DNA of 64,000 nt from assembly GCA_041391725.1 (NCBI GenBank), contig JAWKNL010000003.1:372001-436000 (forward strand). Direction: 5' to 3'. The notes beneath the pieces are model-generated. The model saw only the letters and a list, made by a program, of their open reading frames with translations. It was not told the origin of the DNA and did not search any database. The position numbers were made by a program, and so were the translations under genes. The DNA comes from JAGQVA01 sp041391725. GTDB lineage: Bacteria; Bacteroidota; Bacteroidia; J057. Position 1 is the first letter of the stretch. Each line of letters begins with the position of its first letter. Shown piece by piece: positions 1 through 8,434 of the stretch.

Positions 1-1
1 C

Positions 2-1342
2 GAGAAAGAACAGATTGCAGAGTTTGTGCCACCGCTATTTGGAAGGATAAGTCTGGATAACACGTTACATCCCAAAAATTTCACATTACTCATGTTTGGG
101 AAAAAAATCGCTATATCCCGGACTTTTCCCGACGCCCACGTAGTATTGTCTATTTATAAAGGAAAGGACAGAAGCGAAACGACTGCTGAAAGACACCTGC
201 TGGCTGGTACATTAGTCGAACAAGCGAGAAAATCTATTGAGTTGCTTAATACAGAAGCGTATGTGGCTTTTGACAAACTTAGTGAAAAACCCAATCAGGT
301 AAAGTACCCGATCAGGGCATTACAGGAAGCAGTAATTAATGCTATCGTTCATCGGGATTATGAGATTCCAGATCCGATTCGGATAACGGTATTTTCCGAT
401 AGGATTGAGATCAAATCTCCGGGATCTTTACATTGGTCTGTTGATAAACAAAAATTTGTATCCGGAAAAGCAGGGCCAAAATGGAGGAATCAAAGTTTTG
501 CTTACCTCTTCAATAAAATTCAGCTTGCTCAGTCAGAAGGCCAGGGGATACCCACTATTTTAAGAACGATGAGGGAGGAAGGATGTCCTGAGCCTATATT
601 TGAACTGGAGGATGAAAGCGTGTCCTGTATTTTGCCAGCGCACCCCAGGCATCAGGTCATCAGAGATATCCAGGATATCCAGGATAAAATCATTCTGGAA
701 AACTATCAGGACGCGTGGAGGAAAGTTACAGACCTTTTACACCAGGATCCTTACAACTTCAGAGTGCTCGATCTTTTGGCTGAGATCAGTATAAAAACAA
801 GAAACCCAATTGGGCTTTATCAATTTCTCGCAAAAAAAAAGCTCGATTGGGAACGGATAAACCCCAATACATTAATTAACATTGCAGAAGCACTGGCGCT
901 TGAAAGTAAGAACAAAGATGTCCTGGCGTTTACCAGCAATGTTCTGGAAATTGCCACTTCGGGAAAATTGGAGGAAAGTCAGATTATAAAAGCCTCCTTA
1001 AGCCTTAAAAAAATAGCCGCTCCGGAGAGTGTGATCGCGTTTGTTGACAGATCAATAGAAAAATATCCAAATTTAAATAACCATCCAACCCTTCTGGAAA
1101 AACGCGCCACATCCAGAATGGATATGGCCAAAAAATGTATCAATACCGCACGGGATACGAAAACCAATCCCCTTACCAAAGCCAGAGCTCTGGAAATGTA
1201 CAGCGAATTGCTGATGAGTGCGGAAAAAGACCTTTTAACTGCACTTGATCATGCCGATAACCCAGGTGAAAAATTTTATATTGAACAGGATCTTGGTTTT
1301 CTCCAAAAAATGAAGTCCCTGTCAAAAAAACCAGGAGAATAA
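2..1342 (+). CDS. AlbA/Schlafen-type putative DNA-binding protein with HATPase_c_4-like module, 5' truncated
   Basis: The reading frame is open from base 2 with no stop before the window edge, so the start lies outside; an internal GTG at 26 is not a convincing start. The visible part (about 446 residues) contains the stretch EAVINAIVHRDYE followed by RIEIKSPG, typical of the ATPase-like module found C-terminal to AlbA_2/Schlafen DNA-binding domains in so-called RecG-related transcriptional regulators. The AlbA_2 domain itself would lie upstream and cannot be seen. From roughly residue 220 the protein becomes helical and repeat-like (TPR-like by eye), an unusual extension for this family, where a winged helix is more common. 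The role is probably regulation or nucleic-acid binding; the partner is unknown. Confidence 0.65.
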   Translation, partial: EKEQIAEFVPPLFGRISLDNTLHPKNFTLLMFGKKIAISRTFPDAHVVLSIYKGKDRSETTAERHLLAGTLVEQARKSIELLNTEAYVAFDKLSEKPNQVKYPIRALQEAVINAIVHRDYEIPDPIRITVFSDRIEIKSPGSLHWSVDKQKFVSGKAGPKWRNQSFAYLFNKIQLAQSEGQGIPTILRTMREEGCPEPIFELEDESVSCILPAHPRHQVIRDIQDIQDKIILENYQDAWRKVTDLLHQDPYNFRVLDLLAEISIKTRNPIGLYQFLAKKKLDWERINPNTLINIAEALALESKNKDVLAFTSNVLEIATSGKLEESQIIKASLSLKKIAAPESVIAFVDRSIEKYPNLNNHPTLLEKRATSRMDMAKKCINTARDTKTNPLTKARALEMYSELLMSAEKDLLTALDHADNPGEKFYIEQDLGFLQKMKSLSKKPGE

Positions 1343-1368
1343 TTGAAAGCGCCTCTGTAACCGTGATT

Positions 1369-2025
1369 TTACTTCAACTTGTCCGCAAAGACTTTGTGAA
1401 ACTTTTCGAGCTTGGGCCGGATCACAAATAAGCAGTATGGCTGATTGGTATTTTGCGCGTAGTAGTTCTGATGATAATCTTCCGCAGGGTAATAATTGAT
1501 CAGCGGACTGATTTCGGTAACTATCGGCTTACTATAGGCACCGCTTGCATCCAGTTGTTTTTTGTAAAACTCAGCTTTATCTTTCTGCTCTTCGTCATGG
1601 TAAAAAACGACTGAGCGATACTGTGTGCCGGTATCATTGCCCTGGCGATTGAGGGTAGTCGGATCATGTGTCTGCCAGAATACTTCAAGCAATTCGTCAA
1701 ACGTAATGACAGCAGGGTCATAGGTAATTTGCGCCACTTCTGCATGCCCGGTTGTACCGGTACATATCGCTTTGTAGGTTGGGTTTTTTACATATCCGCC
1801 AGAATAGCCCGATTCGACCGCAACCACACCCTTTAGCTCCAGAAAAACCGCTTCGACACACCAGAAACAACCTGCTCCAAAAGTAGCTTTTTTAAGTCCG
1901 TCCATATTTTCAGTAAGGTTAAATTTCATTTCATCTTTTTGTTCAGCACCCTGATTATTTTGTGCGAAGGATACAATTATCCCTGAAAAAAACAGTACAT
2001 TCAGAAAAAAGGATTTGAATTTCAT
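1369..2025 (-). CDS. msrA: Peptide methionine sulfoxide reductase MsrA, exported
   Basis: Reduces methionine-S-sulfoxide in proteins using a catalytic cysteine. The signature GCFWC is at residues 52-56 (nucleophile Cys53), followed by the conserved GYSGG and DPTTLNRQGNDTGTQYRS regions, so the MsrA fold is complete. Residues 1-21 form a hydrophobic signal peptide ending in SFAQ, and about 25 linker residues follow, so the enzyme is expected in the periplasm rather than the cytoplasm. There is no fused MsrB domain. The gene stands alone, convergent with the truncated gene on its left. The start is the ATG that gives the complete signal peptide. Confidence 0.93.
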   Translation of the reverse strand: MKFKSFFLNVLFFSGIIVSFAQNNQGAEQKDEMKFNLTENMDGLKKATFGAGCFWCVEAVFLELKGVVAVESGYSGGYVKNPTYKAICTGTTGHAEVAQITYDPAVITFDELLEVFWQTHDPTTLNRQGNDTGTQYRSVVFYHDEEQKDKAEFYKKQLDASGAYSKPIVTEISPLINYYPAEDYHQNYYAQNTNQPYCLFVIRPKLEKFHKVFADKLK

Positions 2026-2207
2026 ACGATTTATATCTGATCATTTGTCTATTTCTTACCGATTTACAACATTACAGGACACTTATTTGTTCTCTATACG
2101 ACAAGTTTAAAAAAGAATAGTCCAATCGTTTTTATTTTCTCATAAGTTCTGTTAATTTTCAACGATTAACATTTTTACTTTTACTCTCAAACCACATTTT
2201 GCAAGCT

Positions 2208-2537
2208 ATGTTCGAAATCTATCAAAGCGAAAAAAGCAAGGAATACTACTTCCGCCTGAAAGCCAGAAATGGCCAGGTTATCCTTACCAGTGAAGGTTAC
2301 TCCAACAAATCAGGTGCTCAGAACGGCATTGAGTCCGTCAAAAAAAATGCAGGCGATGACAACCGCTACGAAAGAAAGGTTGCCGCCAATGGAAAACATC
2401 ATTTCAACCTCAAAGCTGCCAACGGCCAGGTCATCGGTTCAAGCCAGATGTATGCTTCCAAAGACAGCATGGAAAACGGAATTGAATCTGTAAAGAAAAA
2501 TGCAGCTGATGGCAGTGTAAAAGATCTGACTGCATAG
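2208..2537 (+). CDS. YegP-like DUF1508 tandem-repeat protein
   Basis: A small (109 aa) protein made of two copies of the DUF1508 motif, roughly residues 8-50 and 58-100. Both contain the pattern F-x-L-K-A-x-N-G-Q-V-I followed by a GIESVKKNA block. It has the same length and architecture as E. coli YegP, whose function is not established. An upstream TTG at 2199 is in frame, but the ATG at 2208 gives the MFEIYQ start expected for the family. A strong hairpin terminator follows 19 bases after the stop, so the gene is probably monocistronic. Confidence 0.88.
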   Translation: MFEIYQSEKSKEYYFRLKARNGQVILTSEGYSNKSGAQNGIESVKKNAGDDNRYERKVAANGKHHFNLKAANGQVIGSSQMYASKDSMENGIESVKKNAADGSVKDLTA

Positions 2538-2555
2538 TTTTTGCATTCATACATT

Positions 2556-2601
2556 ATGGGATTTCAGATCAGGTTTCCTGCTTTGAAATCCCATTATTTT
2601 T
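2556..2601 (+). terminator. Rho-independent terminator after the DUF1508 gene
   Basis: An 11-bp perfect stem (ATGGGATTTCA at 2556-2566 with TGAAATCCCAT at 2584-2594) with an inner CAGG/CCTG stem, followed by a T-rich tract at 2595-2601. Confidence 0.8.
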
Positions 2602-2629
2602 ATCATTTATCATTGCGGTACATCTATTT

Positions 2630-4456
2630 ATGGCGGCGACTCCTCTTCCTCTCTATGGCAGATTCGTTTTTTCTTCCGTTGGACCCTTCGTTCAGCGCCT
2701 CAGAGATATCTCTGCGTGGTTTATGGGAGGAGCTTCTTTCAGCGCATATCTGACCACCTATGAAGGCAGCAGCTTCTACGGACTGGACTACAGTGAACTG
2801 GAAAATACCTGCGCGAATATTGATGAAACCATCCGGTCAATCGCAGCCTCCTGTAGCGGGCCCGATGAAAAAAGTGTGAGTGTGAATGTCAGGTTTGCCC
2901 GAAATAACCCGAAGGGTGAAGGCCAGTTTGTCATCGTAGCCGGAACGCGTTACCGCAACAACCTCATCAGCCAGATTCTGAGAGGCGAATACATCCCGCC
3001 CTCCGATGAAAGCATTGAAAAACAAATTCTGCTGGAAGAACTGCTCAGCGATCTGATTGCAAATGTAACCTTGCGCGAACAAGCCCGGCAGGAAGAAATA
3101 CTGAAAGCCGAAAAATCCGTTTCCTCCCCCCCTCCTCCTCCTCCGGCAAATGCGCTTCTTCCCCAAGAAGAAAATCCTGCCAACCGAAGTTTTACCACGC
3201 TAAGAGATTCTTTTTTTCTGGATCAGGATGTATCCGTAAGTGTGTTGATCCAGTTGCTGGAAGATATTTCCATTCGTTTTCTCACCCGCGCCCCCTTCAA
3301 CATACGTGTGATAACGCTTGATGGAGAGTCTTATTCGGACATAGGTATCAAAGGATTGCGGCGTTTTTTTGAAATGCGCCGGAGAGTGATCAAGCGGGTA
3401 TATATGGATGCAGCTACCCCTGATGGCGAACTTGTCGATATTCTGCTTGTCATGGATCCCGACCAGCGGCCTTCCGTAAAGGCAGAAATTACGACAGGCA
3501 CCAACCGCGAAATCCGGGAGTTGATTCGCCAGACGATATTGTTTACGCAGGATTTTAATGCGCCGACTTCACGTGCCTCTATGGTGCATGAAATGTTCAG
3601 GTTTTCGCAGAAAGAGTTTTCGCTTGACAAAGTAATCCGTCTCATCACAACTATCTCCGCCAAATACCTGCAAAAAGAAGCTCCTACGGCATTTTTGTCC
3701 ACTGTTCAGGGAGAAACTTATCCGGCATTAAGCCTCAAACAACTGAAAAACGTTTATTCCCAGCATCAACCCAATGTCAGTTTCCTCCTGTTTGGCATGA
3801 ATCAGGCTATCACAGGCCAGACCTTCAGCCTTATGTTTCAGTTTCAGTCGCCTGCCCACGAACCCTATGGGAGTCTGAGCATGATGTGGGGCGAACACGA
3901 AACGCACCAGATCGTACGGGCCCTGATATGGGAGCAACTCAACCTGTCCTCCTACCGCCCGCAGGAAGCGCCCACGGCTAACCCGCCGGTCAAAACCAGG
4001 AAAACCAACCACCCGGACGAGATTACTGTTACACCGGTATTCACCGCAAGGAATTTCAAATTTAAAACACGTACCTGCCTCATTGCCATGCCATTGGAGG
4101 CATACTGGTCTGAAGCTATGTGGGGGCATCTGAGTCATACGATGAAGGCGCTGGGATATGACAGTATCAGAGCTGATGCGCTTTTCTCAGAAAATGTACT
4201 GGAAGACACATGGACCCGGCTCAACGAAGTAGATCTGGTTCTGGCCGATTTTACGTATAAGCACCCGGATGTTTTCTATAAAACCGGAATTGCACATACG
4301 CTGGGTAAAACTGTAATTATTCTCAGTCAGCACGCCAGAGACATTCCCCGCGACTTTTCACGGTTTCCCATTATTGTTTACGACAACAATATATCGGGCC
4401 TCGAAGCCCTGAGCAAACAACTGGGGGTCGTTGTTAAAAATATTACCGGATCATAA
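2630..4456 (+). CDS. Three-repeat sensor-like protein with C-terminal nucleoside 2-deoxyribosyltransferase-like domain
   Basis: 608 aa with no signal peptide. Residues about 482-598 match the nucleoside 2-deoxyribosyltransferase-like fold: CLIAMP with a following W-S-E-A-M-W, then GYDSIRAD, an E-x-x-W helix, DLVLADFT, HPDVFYKTGIAH and LGKTVIILSQ. That domain occurs as a nucleotide-processing effector in several bacterial conflict proteins. The rest contains three diverged copies of one domain, beginning near residues 18, 204 and 334. Each starts with a helix ending DIS/TIS, then a strand and an acidic turn (TTYEGSSFYGLDY, ITLDGESYSDIGI, STVQGETYPALSL). A PPPPPP linker lies at 167-172 between copies 1 and 2. 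The homology of copy 1 supports the start at 2630. I do not recognise the repeated domain; a sensing role is inference from domain order. Convergent with the AAA+ gene, 14 bases away. Confidence 0.7.
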   Translation: MAATPLPLYGRFVFSSVGPFVQRLRDISAWFMGGASFSAYLTTYEGSSFYGLDYSELENTCANIDETIRSIAASCSGPDEKSVSVNVRFARNNPKGEGQFVIVAGTRYRNNLISQILRGEYIPPSDESIEKQILLEELLSDLIANVTLREQARQEEILKAEKSVSSPPPPPPANALLPQEENPANRSFTTLRDSFFLDQDVSVSVLIQLLEDISIRFLTRAPFNIRVITLDGESYSDIGIKGLRRFFEMRRRVIKRVYMDAATPDGELVDILLVMDPDQRPSVKAEITTGTNREIRELIRQTILFTQDFNAPTSRASMVHEMFRFSQKEFSLDKVIRLITTISAKYLQKEAPTAFLSTVQGETYPALSLKQLKNVYSQHQPNVSFLLFGMNQAITGQTFSLMFQFQSPAHEPYGSLSMMWGEHETHQIVRALIWEQLNLSSYRPQEAPTANPPVKTRKTNHPDEITVTPVFTARNFKFKTRTCLIAMPLEAYWSEAMWGHLSHTMKALGYDSIRADALFSENVLEDTWTRLNEVDLVLADFTYKHPDVFYKTGIAHTLGKTVIILSQHARDIPRDFSRFPIIVYDNNISGLEALSKQLGVVVKNITGS

Positions 4457-4470
4457 CGCACGGTTCCTGA

Positions 4471-7092
4471 TCAGAAGCCTACGCGGTTTTGGCTTCCACC
4501 TTCCAGCAGATTATCATTTCCTGCTTCAAATTCGTGTACATCCTGAAGGGTAAGCTCTTCCATTAGTGTCTCCGTTCGCTCTTTTGGCGATAAAGAGGCA
4601 AGGCGAAGGTGCTGATTTTTCACAGCTTTTTCCACCACTTTCCGTACAGCCCGGGCATTTCCGAAAAACTTGTTTTTATATCTGTGGAGATACTGGAAAT
4701 ACAAGATCAGATGCGCCCGCGCATCTTCTGTCAATGTGAGTTTTTCTTCTCTGAACATATTCCCACAGATCTCCATCAGCTCAGAAGGCGTGTAATCTGC
4801 AAAATCAAATTTCCGGTCGAAGCGGGATTTGAGTCCCGGGTTGGCTTCCAGAAAGCGATTCATATTGTCGGGATATCCCACGGCTATGACTACCAGTTCG
4901 CCCCTGAGATCTTCCATCCGCTTCAGCAGCGTTTCAATCGCTTCCTGACCAAAGTCATTACTTCCACCGGTAGCAAGCGAATAGGCTTCGTCAATAAACA
5001 ACACCCCGCCCCGGGCCTTTTCAATCACTTCGGCAGTTTTGATGGCCGTCTGCCCGATATAGCCAGCGACAAGCCCCTGCCGGTCGCACTCCAGCAGCGT
5101 TCCGCGCTCCAGTATCCCCAATGCTTTATAGATTCGGGAGATGATACGGGCCACCGTGGTTTTTCCGGTTCCGGGATTTCCTGTGAAAATAGCGTGAAGC
5201 GAAAGGCGGTTGATGACATTCTTTCCGGTTTCCTTGTAAAAGCGAACCAGCTTCACCAGTTCGTGAACCTCGGTTTTTACCGATTCCAGCCCGACCAGGC
5301 GATCCAGTTCGTCGAGTGAAGCCCGTAGCAGTTCGTCATCAATGGGAATACGGGCCTTTTTACGGGAATGAGGCTCGAAAATTTCTTCCACATCCTCCAT
5401 CTGGATGACCGAAAGATCCTCTTTGGAAAGCGACCGGGGGTCAGTTTCTTTCATAATACGGAGGCCCAGATTCATCTTTGCCTCATTGACGAGAGACAAT
5501 GCGTAGCGCGCGTTGCCAAACGTGCGATCCCGGTTGCGGTAGGCTTCGGTAAGTTGTTTGTCGAGATATTGCATTGCTTCTGGTGCGAAGCTGACCAGGC
5601 TTTTTTCTGCCCAATAACCCGCGATCTGCTCCAGTTCCTGAGGCGTATAGTCTGGAAAGTCAAACCGCATCTGGAAGCGGGATTTCAGTCCGGGGTTGGA
5701 GGTGAGAAACGTCTCCATTTCCTTCGGGTACCCTGCAACAACAATGGCGAGATCGCCTTTTTCTCCGGACATCTCTTTTACCAGAAGTTCGATCACCTCT
5801 CTGCCATAGTCTTTACTATCTTCTCCACCACGACTGAGCGCGTAAGCTTCGTCGATAAAAAGTATTCCTCCCCGTGCTTTTTCAATGGCAGCCTTCACTT
5901 TGGGCGCGGTCTGTCCGATATATTCACCGATAATATCGGCCCGGTCCACTTCATGCACATGGCCGCGGGAAAGGAGGCCCAGCTTTTTATAGATTTTGCC
6001 CAGCATACGGGCAACCGTAGTTTTTCCGGTACCGGGGTTTCCCGTAAACACCACGTGAAGATTTTGGGGTTGTGTATCGGCAAACCCTTTATCCTTGCGG
6101 AGGTTGAGGAAGTTGAGATACTGCGAATATTCTCTTATGCGCTGTTTGATGCTTTCAAGTCCTATCATCCCGTCGAGTTCGGTCAGCAGTTCTTCCAGCG
6201 TCTGGCTGTCTGCATCTACCGGGGTAGGCACGCCGATGATGGGGGTAGCACTCTGTTCGGGTTGCAAAAGCGGGTTGTCGCCCTCCACAAAATTTTCTCC
6301 CACCTTGAAGGGGACAACACCGATAAGCGTATCCATAAATACGATCTCAACCGTATAGTTGTCCACAAACCAGGTACCTTTATGATCCGAACCCCAGCCG
6401 GAAGTAACGGTAAAATGCCCGTCTTTTTCGTTGATTCGTTTAAGCTCAAGCGTCCTTCCTTTCAGTTGACGTGCGTCGTTGTAAAAATTGAAAGTAAGCT
6501 CAGCCATCCACGACTTGGTGAGTTTGTTGATTGCCTTAAACTCAATCCAGATAAAGCGGGTTTCTGTTCCGTGAAATTCTGAATAAAACTTACTGCCAGA
6601 GACCTGGCTGTCGCCATTTCCCCCTTCATACATCCTAACGGCCTCGATGGAGAAATAGGGATTTTCACCGGTAGTGACTTTTCCTACATCATACACATAA
6701 AACCATTGCGTTCCGATCAACTGGTCATCGATGTATGCTTCCCAGGAATAGTCTCCTTCCTTCCAGAAAGAACCGGGTTTGTCATTCCCCCACCCTTCAC
6801 GGACATAGACGACGTTCAGGTCTTTGGTAATGTTTTTATTCACCTCAATATTGCAGAGTTCTTTGCGGGAGGTGCCTTCCGAAAAAGCTTTGAGGTTAAT
6901 GCGGGCATCCCAGTCTTCCTCGTCAAACAACTTGTTGAAAAATGAAAACTCGGCATACAGATAGGTGGTTTCCCCCCTGTCAAAAACCTGCCGGTATTTT
7001 TTCTTGCTGTCTGCCAGCCATTCCGTGGAGGAATATGTCTGCAAGGATTTGAATTTATGTCTTACAAAGTCCGTAGGTTTCTGATTCGCCAT
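4471..7092 (-). CDS. Double CbbX/SpoVK-type AAA+ ATPase with duplicated N-terminal beta domain
   Basis: 873 aa. Two AAA+ modules of the CbxX/CfqX (CbbX, SpoVK) type lie in tandem: Walker A GNPGTGKT at 351-358 and 638-645, and Walker B ending LFIDEAY near 411-417 and 698-704. Each is preceded by the GLESIK/GLESVK helix and includes the pore-loop segment GEYIGQT or AGYIGQT. Both ATPase sites look intact. Residues about 35-140 and 175-275 are two copies of an unrecognised beta-rich domain sharing a YLYAEF/FIWIEF strand, a GWGND/GWGSD turn and a DQLIGTQWFYV/DTLIGVVPFKV end. Such ATPases act as hexameric remodelling machines; the N-terminal pair may bind the substrate (inference). The promoter was not identified. 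It could instead be a housekeeping chaperone-like protein of gliding bacteria. Confidence 0.8.
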   Translation of the reverse strand: MANQKPTDFVRHKFKSLQTYSSTEWLADSKKKYRQVFDRGETTYLYAEFSFFNKLFDEEDWDARINLKAFSEGTSRKELCNIEVNKNITKDLNVVYVREGWGNDKPGSFWKEGDYSWEAYIDDQLIGTQWFYVYDVGKVTTGENPYFSIEAVRMYEGGNGDSQVSGSKFYSEFHGTETRFIWIEFKAINKLTKSWMAELTFNFYNDARQLKGRTLELKRINEKDGHFTVTSGWGSDHKGTWFVDNYTVEIVFMDTLIGVVPFKVGENFVEGDNPLLQPEQSATPIIGVPTPVDADSQTLEELLTELDGMIGLESIKQRIREYSQYLNFLNLRKDKGFADTQPQNLHVVFTGNPGTGKTTVARMLGKIYKKLGLLSRGHVHEVDRADIIGEYIGQTAPKVKAAIEKARGGILFIDEAYALSRGGEDSKDYGREVIELLVKEMSGEKGDLAIVVAGYPKEMETFLTSNPGLKSRFQMRFDFPDYTPQELEQIAGYWAEKSLVSFAPEAMQYLDKQLTEAYRNRDRTFGNARYALSLVNEAKMNLGLRIMKETDPRSLSKEDLSVIQMEDVEEIFEPHSRKKARIPIDDELLRASLDELDRLVGLESVKTEVHELVKLVRFYKETGKNVINRLSLHAIFTGNPGTGKTTVARIISRIYKALGILERGTLLECDRQGLVAGYIGQTAIKTAEVIEKARGGVLFIDEAYSLATGGSNDFGQEAIETLLKRMEDLRGELVVIAVGYPDNMNRFLEANPGLKSRFDRKFDFADYTPSELMEICGNMFREEKLTLTEDARAHLILYFQYLHRYKNKFFGNARAVRKVVEKAVKNQHLRLASLSPKERTETLMEELTLQDVHEFEAGNDNLLEGGSQNRVGF

Positions 7093-7513
7093 AAAATCAA
7101 GTTCAAAAAATCGGGTTGAAAATATAAGTGAAAACGAAAAATCAGGCCAAAAGGTATAGGTCGAAATATCCCATAATTCTTTGATTAAAACAAAGGCTTT
7201 GACATTTTAAGAAAGAAAATCCGCACGGGTTTTTCGCATACGGGAATCCCGACAAATCCATAGAAATTCTTTCTTCGGCAGAAATATGGAACGAATTTTG
7301 GTTTGACTCTCATAATTAAACACCGGATGATGCTTTCCGGCAGTTTGGGGAAGTATTTTTTTTTCTGCTCAAATCCGTTTTATCCCTTCCAAACACCATT
7401 TCCATCATGAAAGAACACCGTCACTGTGTGATGGTAAAAAAATATTGTTTCACTCCGGCCATGAGAAAGCCGGATTATCTAAGGTAATAAACAAAAAAAA
7501 TTAATCAGGTGAT
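7093..7513. other. Intergenic region between divergent AAA+ and AraC-type genes
   Basis: 421 bases with no convincing gene. It separates two divergent genes, so it should hold both promoters, but I find no clean TAnnTTTG element on either strand. The one structured site is a dyad at 7417-7435 (ACCGTCAC, TGT, GTGATGGT; eight pairs including one G-T). A weaker CCGGC/GCCGG inverted repeat lies at 7455-7473. The dyad sits about 80 bases before the AraC-type gene and could be an operator. Confidence 0.4.
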
Positions 7514-7927
7514 ATGAAAACGCGCTTTACACCTAACAATCCTAAGCTTAATTATTTGTTTGACAAGCATGCGCAGGAATTTATGAGGCAGGAATCTCCC
7601 TCAGACAGTTATACCTATCAGGTCAAACGACTCTTGCTCCAGCAGTTGAAAGATGAAGCACCCGGTATTGAAGTGGTTGCCGACTATCTTTCCATGAGTG
7701 TGCGCAGCCTTCAAATGAAACTCAAAGAGGAAGGTACCAGCTACCAGAAACTCCTCAATGCGATGAGAAAGCAATTGGCTATTGCTTATCTTCGTGAACC
7801 CAAAGTCAGCAAAGGCGAAATTGCGCAGGTGCTCGGTTTTTCCGAAATCAGCGTGTTCTCGCGCACATTCAAAAAATGGACCGGGAAAAGCCCTTCTGAG
7901 TACCAGGCCAACCTTATACATTACTGA
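7514..7927 (+). CDS. AraC-family HTH regulator without a ligand-binding domain
   Basis: 137 aa consisting almost only of the double helix-turn-helix AraC DNA-binding domain (about residues 40-130). The first HTH is VADYLSMSVRSLQMKLKEEG. The second includes GEIAQVLGFSEISVFSRTFKKWTG, ending with the P-S-E-Y motif. Typical AraC regulators of about 290 aa carry an N-terminal sensory domain, which is missing here; the first 35 residues are too short for one. The arrangement resembles the isolated C-terminal half of OruR/ArcM-type regulators, but the short leader and the strong terminator suggest a complete small gene. A purine-rich AATCAGGTGAT precedes the ATG. Confidence 0.85.
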   Translation: MKTRFTPNNPKLNYLFDKHAQEFMRQESPSDSYTYQVKRLLLQQLKDEAPGIEVVADYLSMSVRSLQMKLKEEGTSYQKLLNAMRKQLAIAYLREPKVSKGEIAQVLGFSEISVFSRTFKKWTGKSPSEYQANLIHY

Positions 7928-7953
7928 TAACCAGAGCTTCTCAGCTTTGCGAA

Positions 7954-7987
7954 AGACCGCTGCCACTGGTAGCGGTCTGTTTTATTT
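7954..7987 (+). terminator. Rho-independent terminator after the AraC-type gene
   Basis: AGACCGCT (7954-7961) pairs with AGCGGTCT (7971-7978). The inner GCC/GGT extends the stem to about 11 pairs with an ACT loop, followed by GTTTTATTTT. Confidence 0.85.
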
Positions 7988-7999
7988 TATATACCTGGC

Positions 8000-8032
8000 A
8001 TTGTAATCTTTTCCGGCATAACCGTAAATTTG
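8000..8032 (+). promoter_or_regulatory. Bacteroidota-type promoter for the 8057 gene pair
   Basis: The -7 element TAAATTTG at 8025-8032 matches TAnnTTTG exactly. ATTG at 8000-8003 is a plausible -33 element 21 bases upstream. The ATG at 8057 would leave a leader of about 18 bases. Confidence 0.55.
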
Positions 8033-8056
8033 CTGCACCAATAACCATTTAGCCCA

Positions 8057-8434
8057 ATGAACGAAGAACCCGGTGAAATTATCCTCGAATCCATCCGAAA
8101 TGATATGGCCGTTGTGGGCAGATCGCTGTACACACTGGCCCAAAGGGTAATTGAGGAAGAAATCTCTGATTATCCCATCTTTATTGCCTCGCAGGATTAT
8201 GTGGACATAGGTAAACCGATTTTTGATCGCGATGTGGTTCAGGTCAACTGGTTTTTTAATGTTTCCTTTCTCGAAGACTTCGTGAAAAAAGGATTGATAC
8301 AGGCCGAAAGAGCCAATCAGTTTAAACGAACTTTTAACGATCCCTCCCGCAAAGCCTGTGTTTTCGTGATTTCTGAAGATACCGGGAGGTTTGTTTTTGT
8401 TCCTTATGATCCCGATGAAGAAGAAGAGGAATGA
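8057..8434 (+). CDS. Conserved hypothetical acidic protein
   Basis: 125 aa, soluble, no signal peptide or membrane segment. I do not recognise the family. It ends in a strongly acidic tail (DPDEEEEE) and has a central hydrophobic region around WFFNVSFLEDFVKKG. Its last four bases (ATGA) overlap the start of the quinone oxidoreductase gene, so the two are almost certainly cotranscribed and translationally coupled from the promoter at 8000-8032. That coupling is the only clue to function. Confidence 0.75.
   Translation: MNEEPGEIILESIRNDMAVVGRSLYTLAQRVIEEEISDYPIFIASQDYVDIGKPIFDRDVVQVNWFFNVSFLEDFVKKGLIQAERANQFKRTFNDPSRKACVFVISEDTGRFVFVPYDPDEEEEE

Noticed and set aside
5368..6582. Long open frame on the plus strand inside the AAA+ gene
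   Set aside because: It lies opposite two intact ATPase domains and has no family-like sequence; coding on the minus strand explains it.
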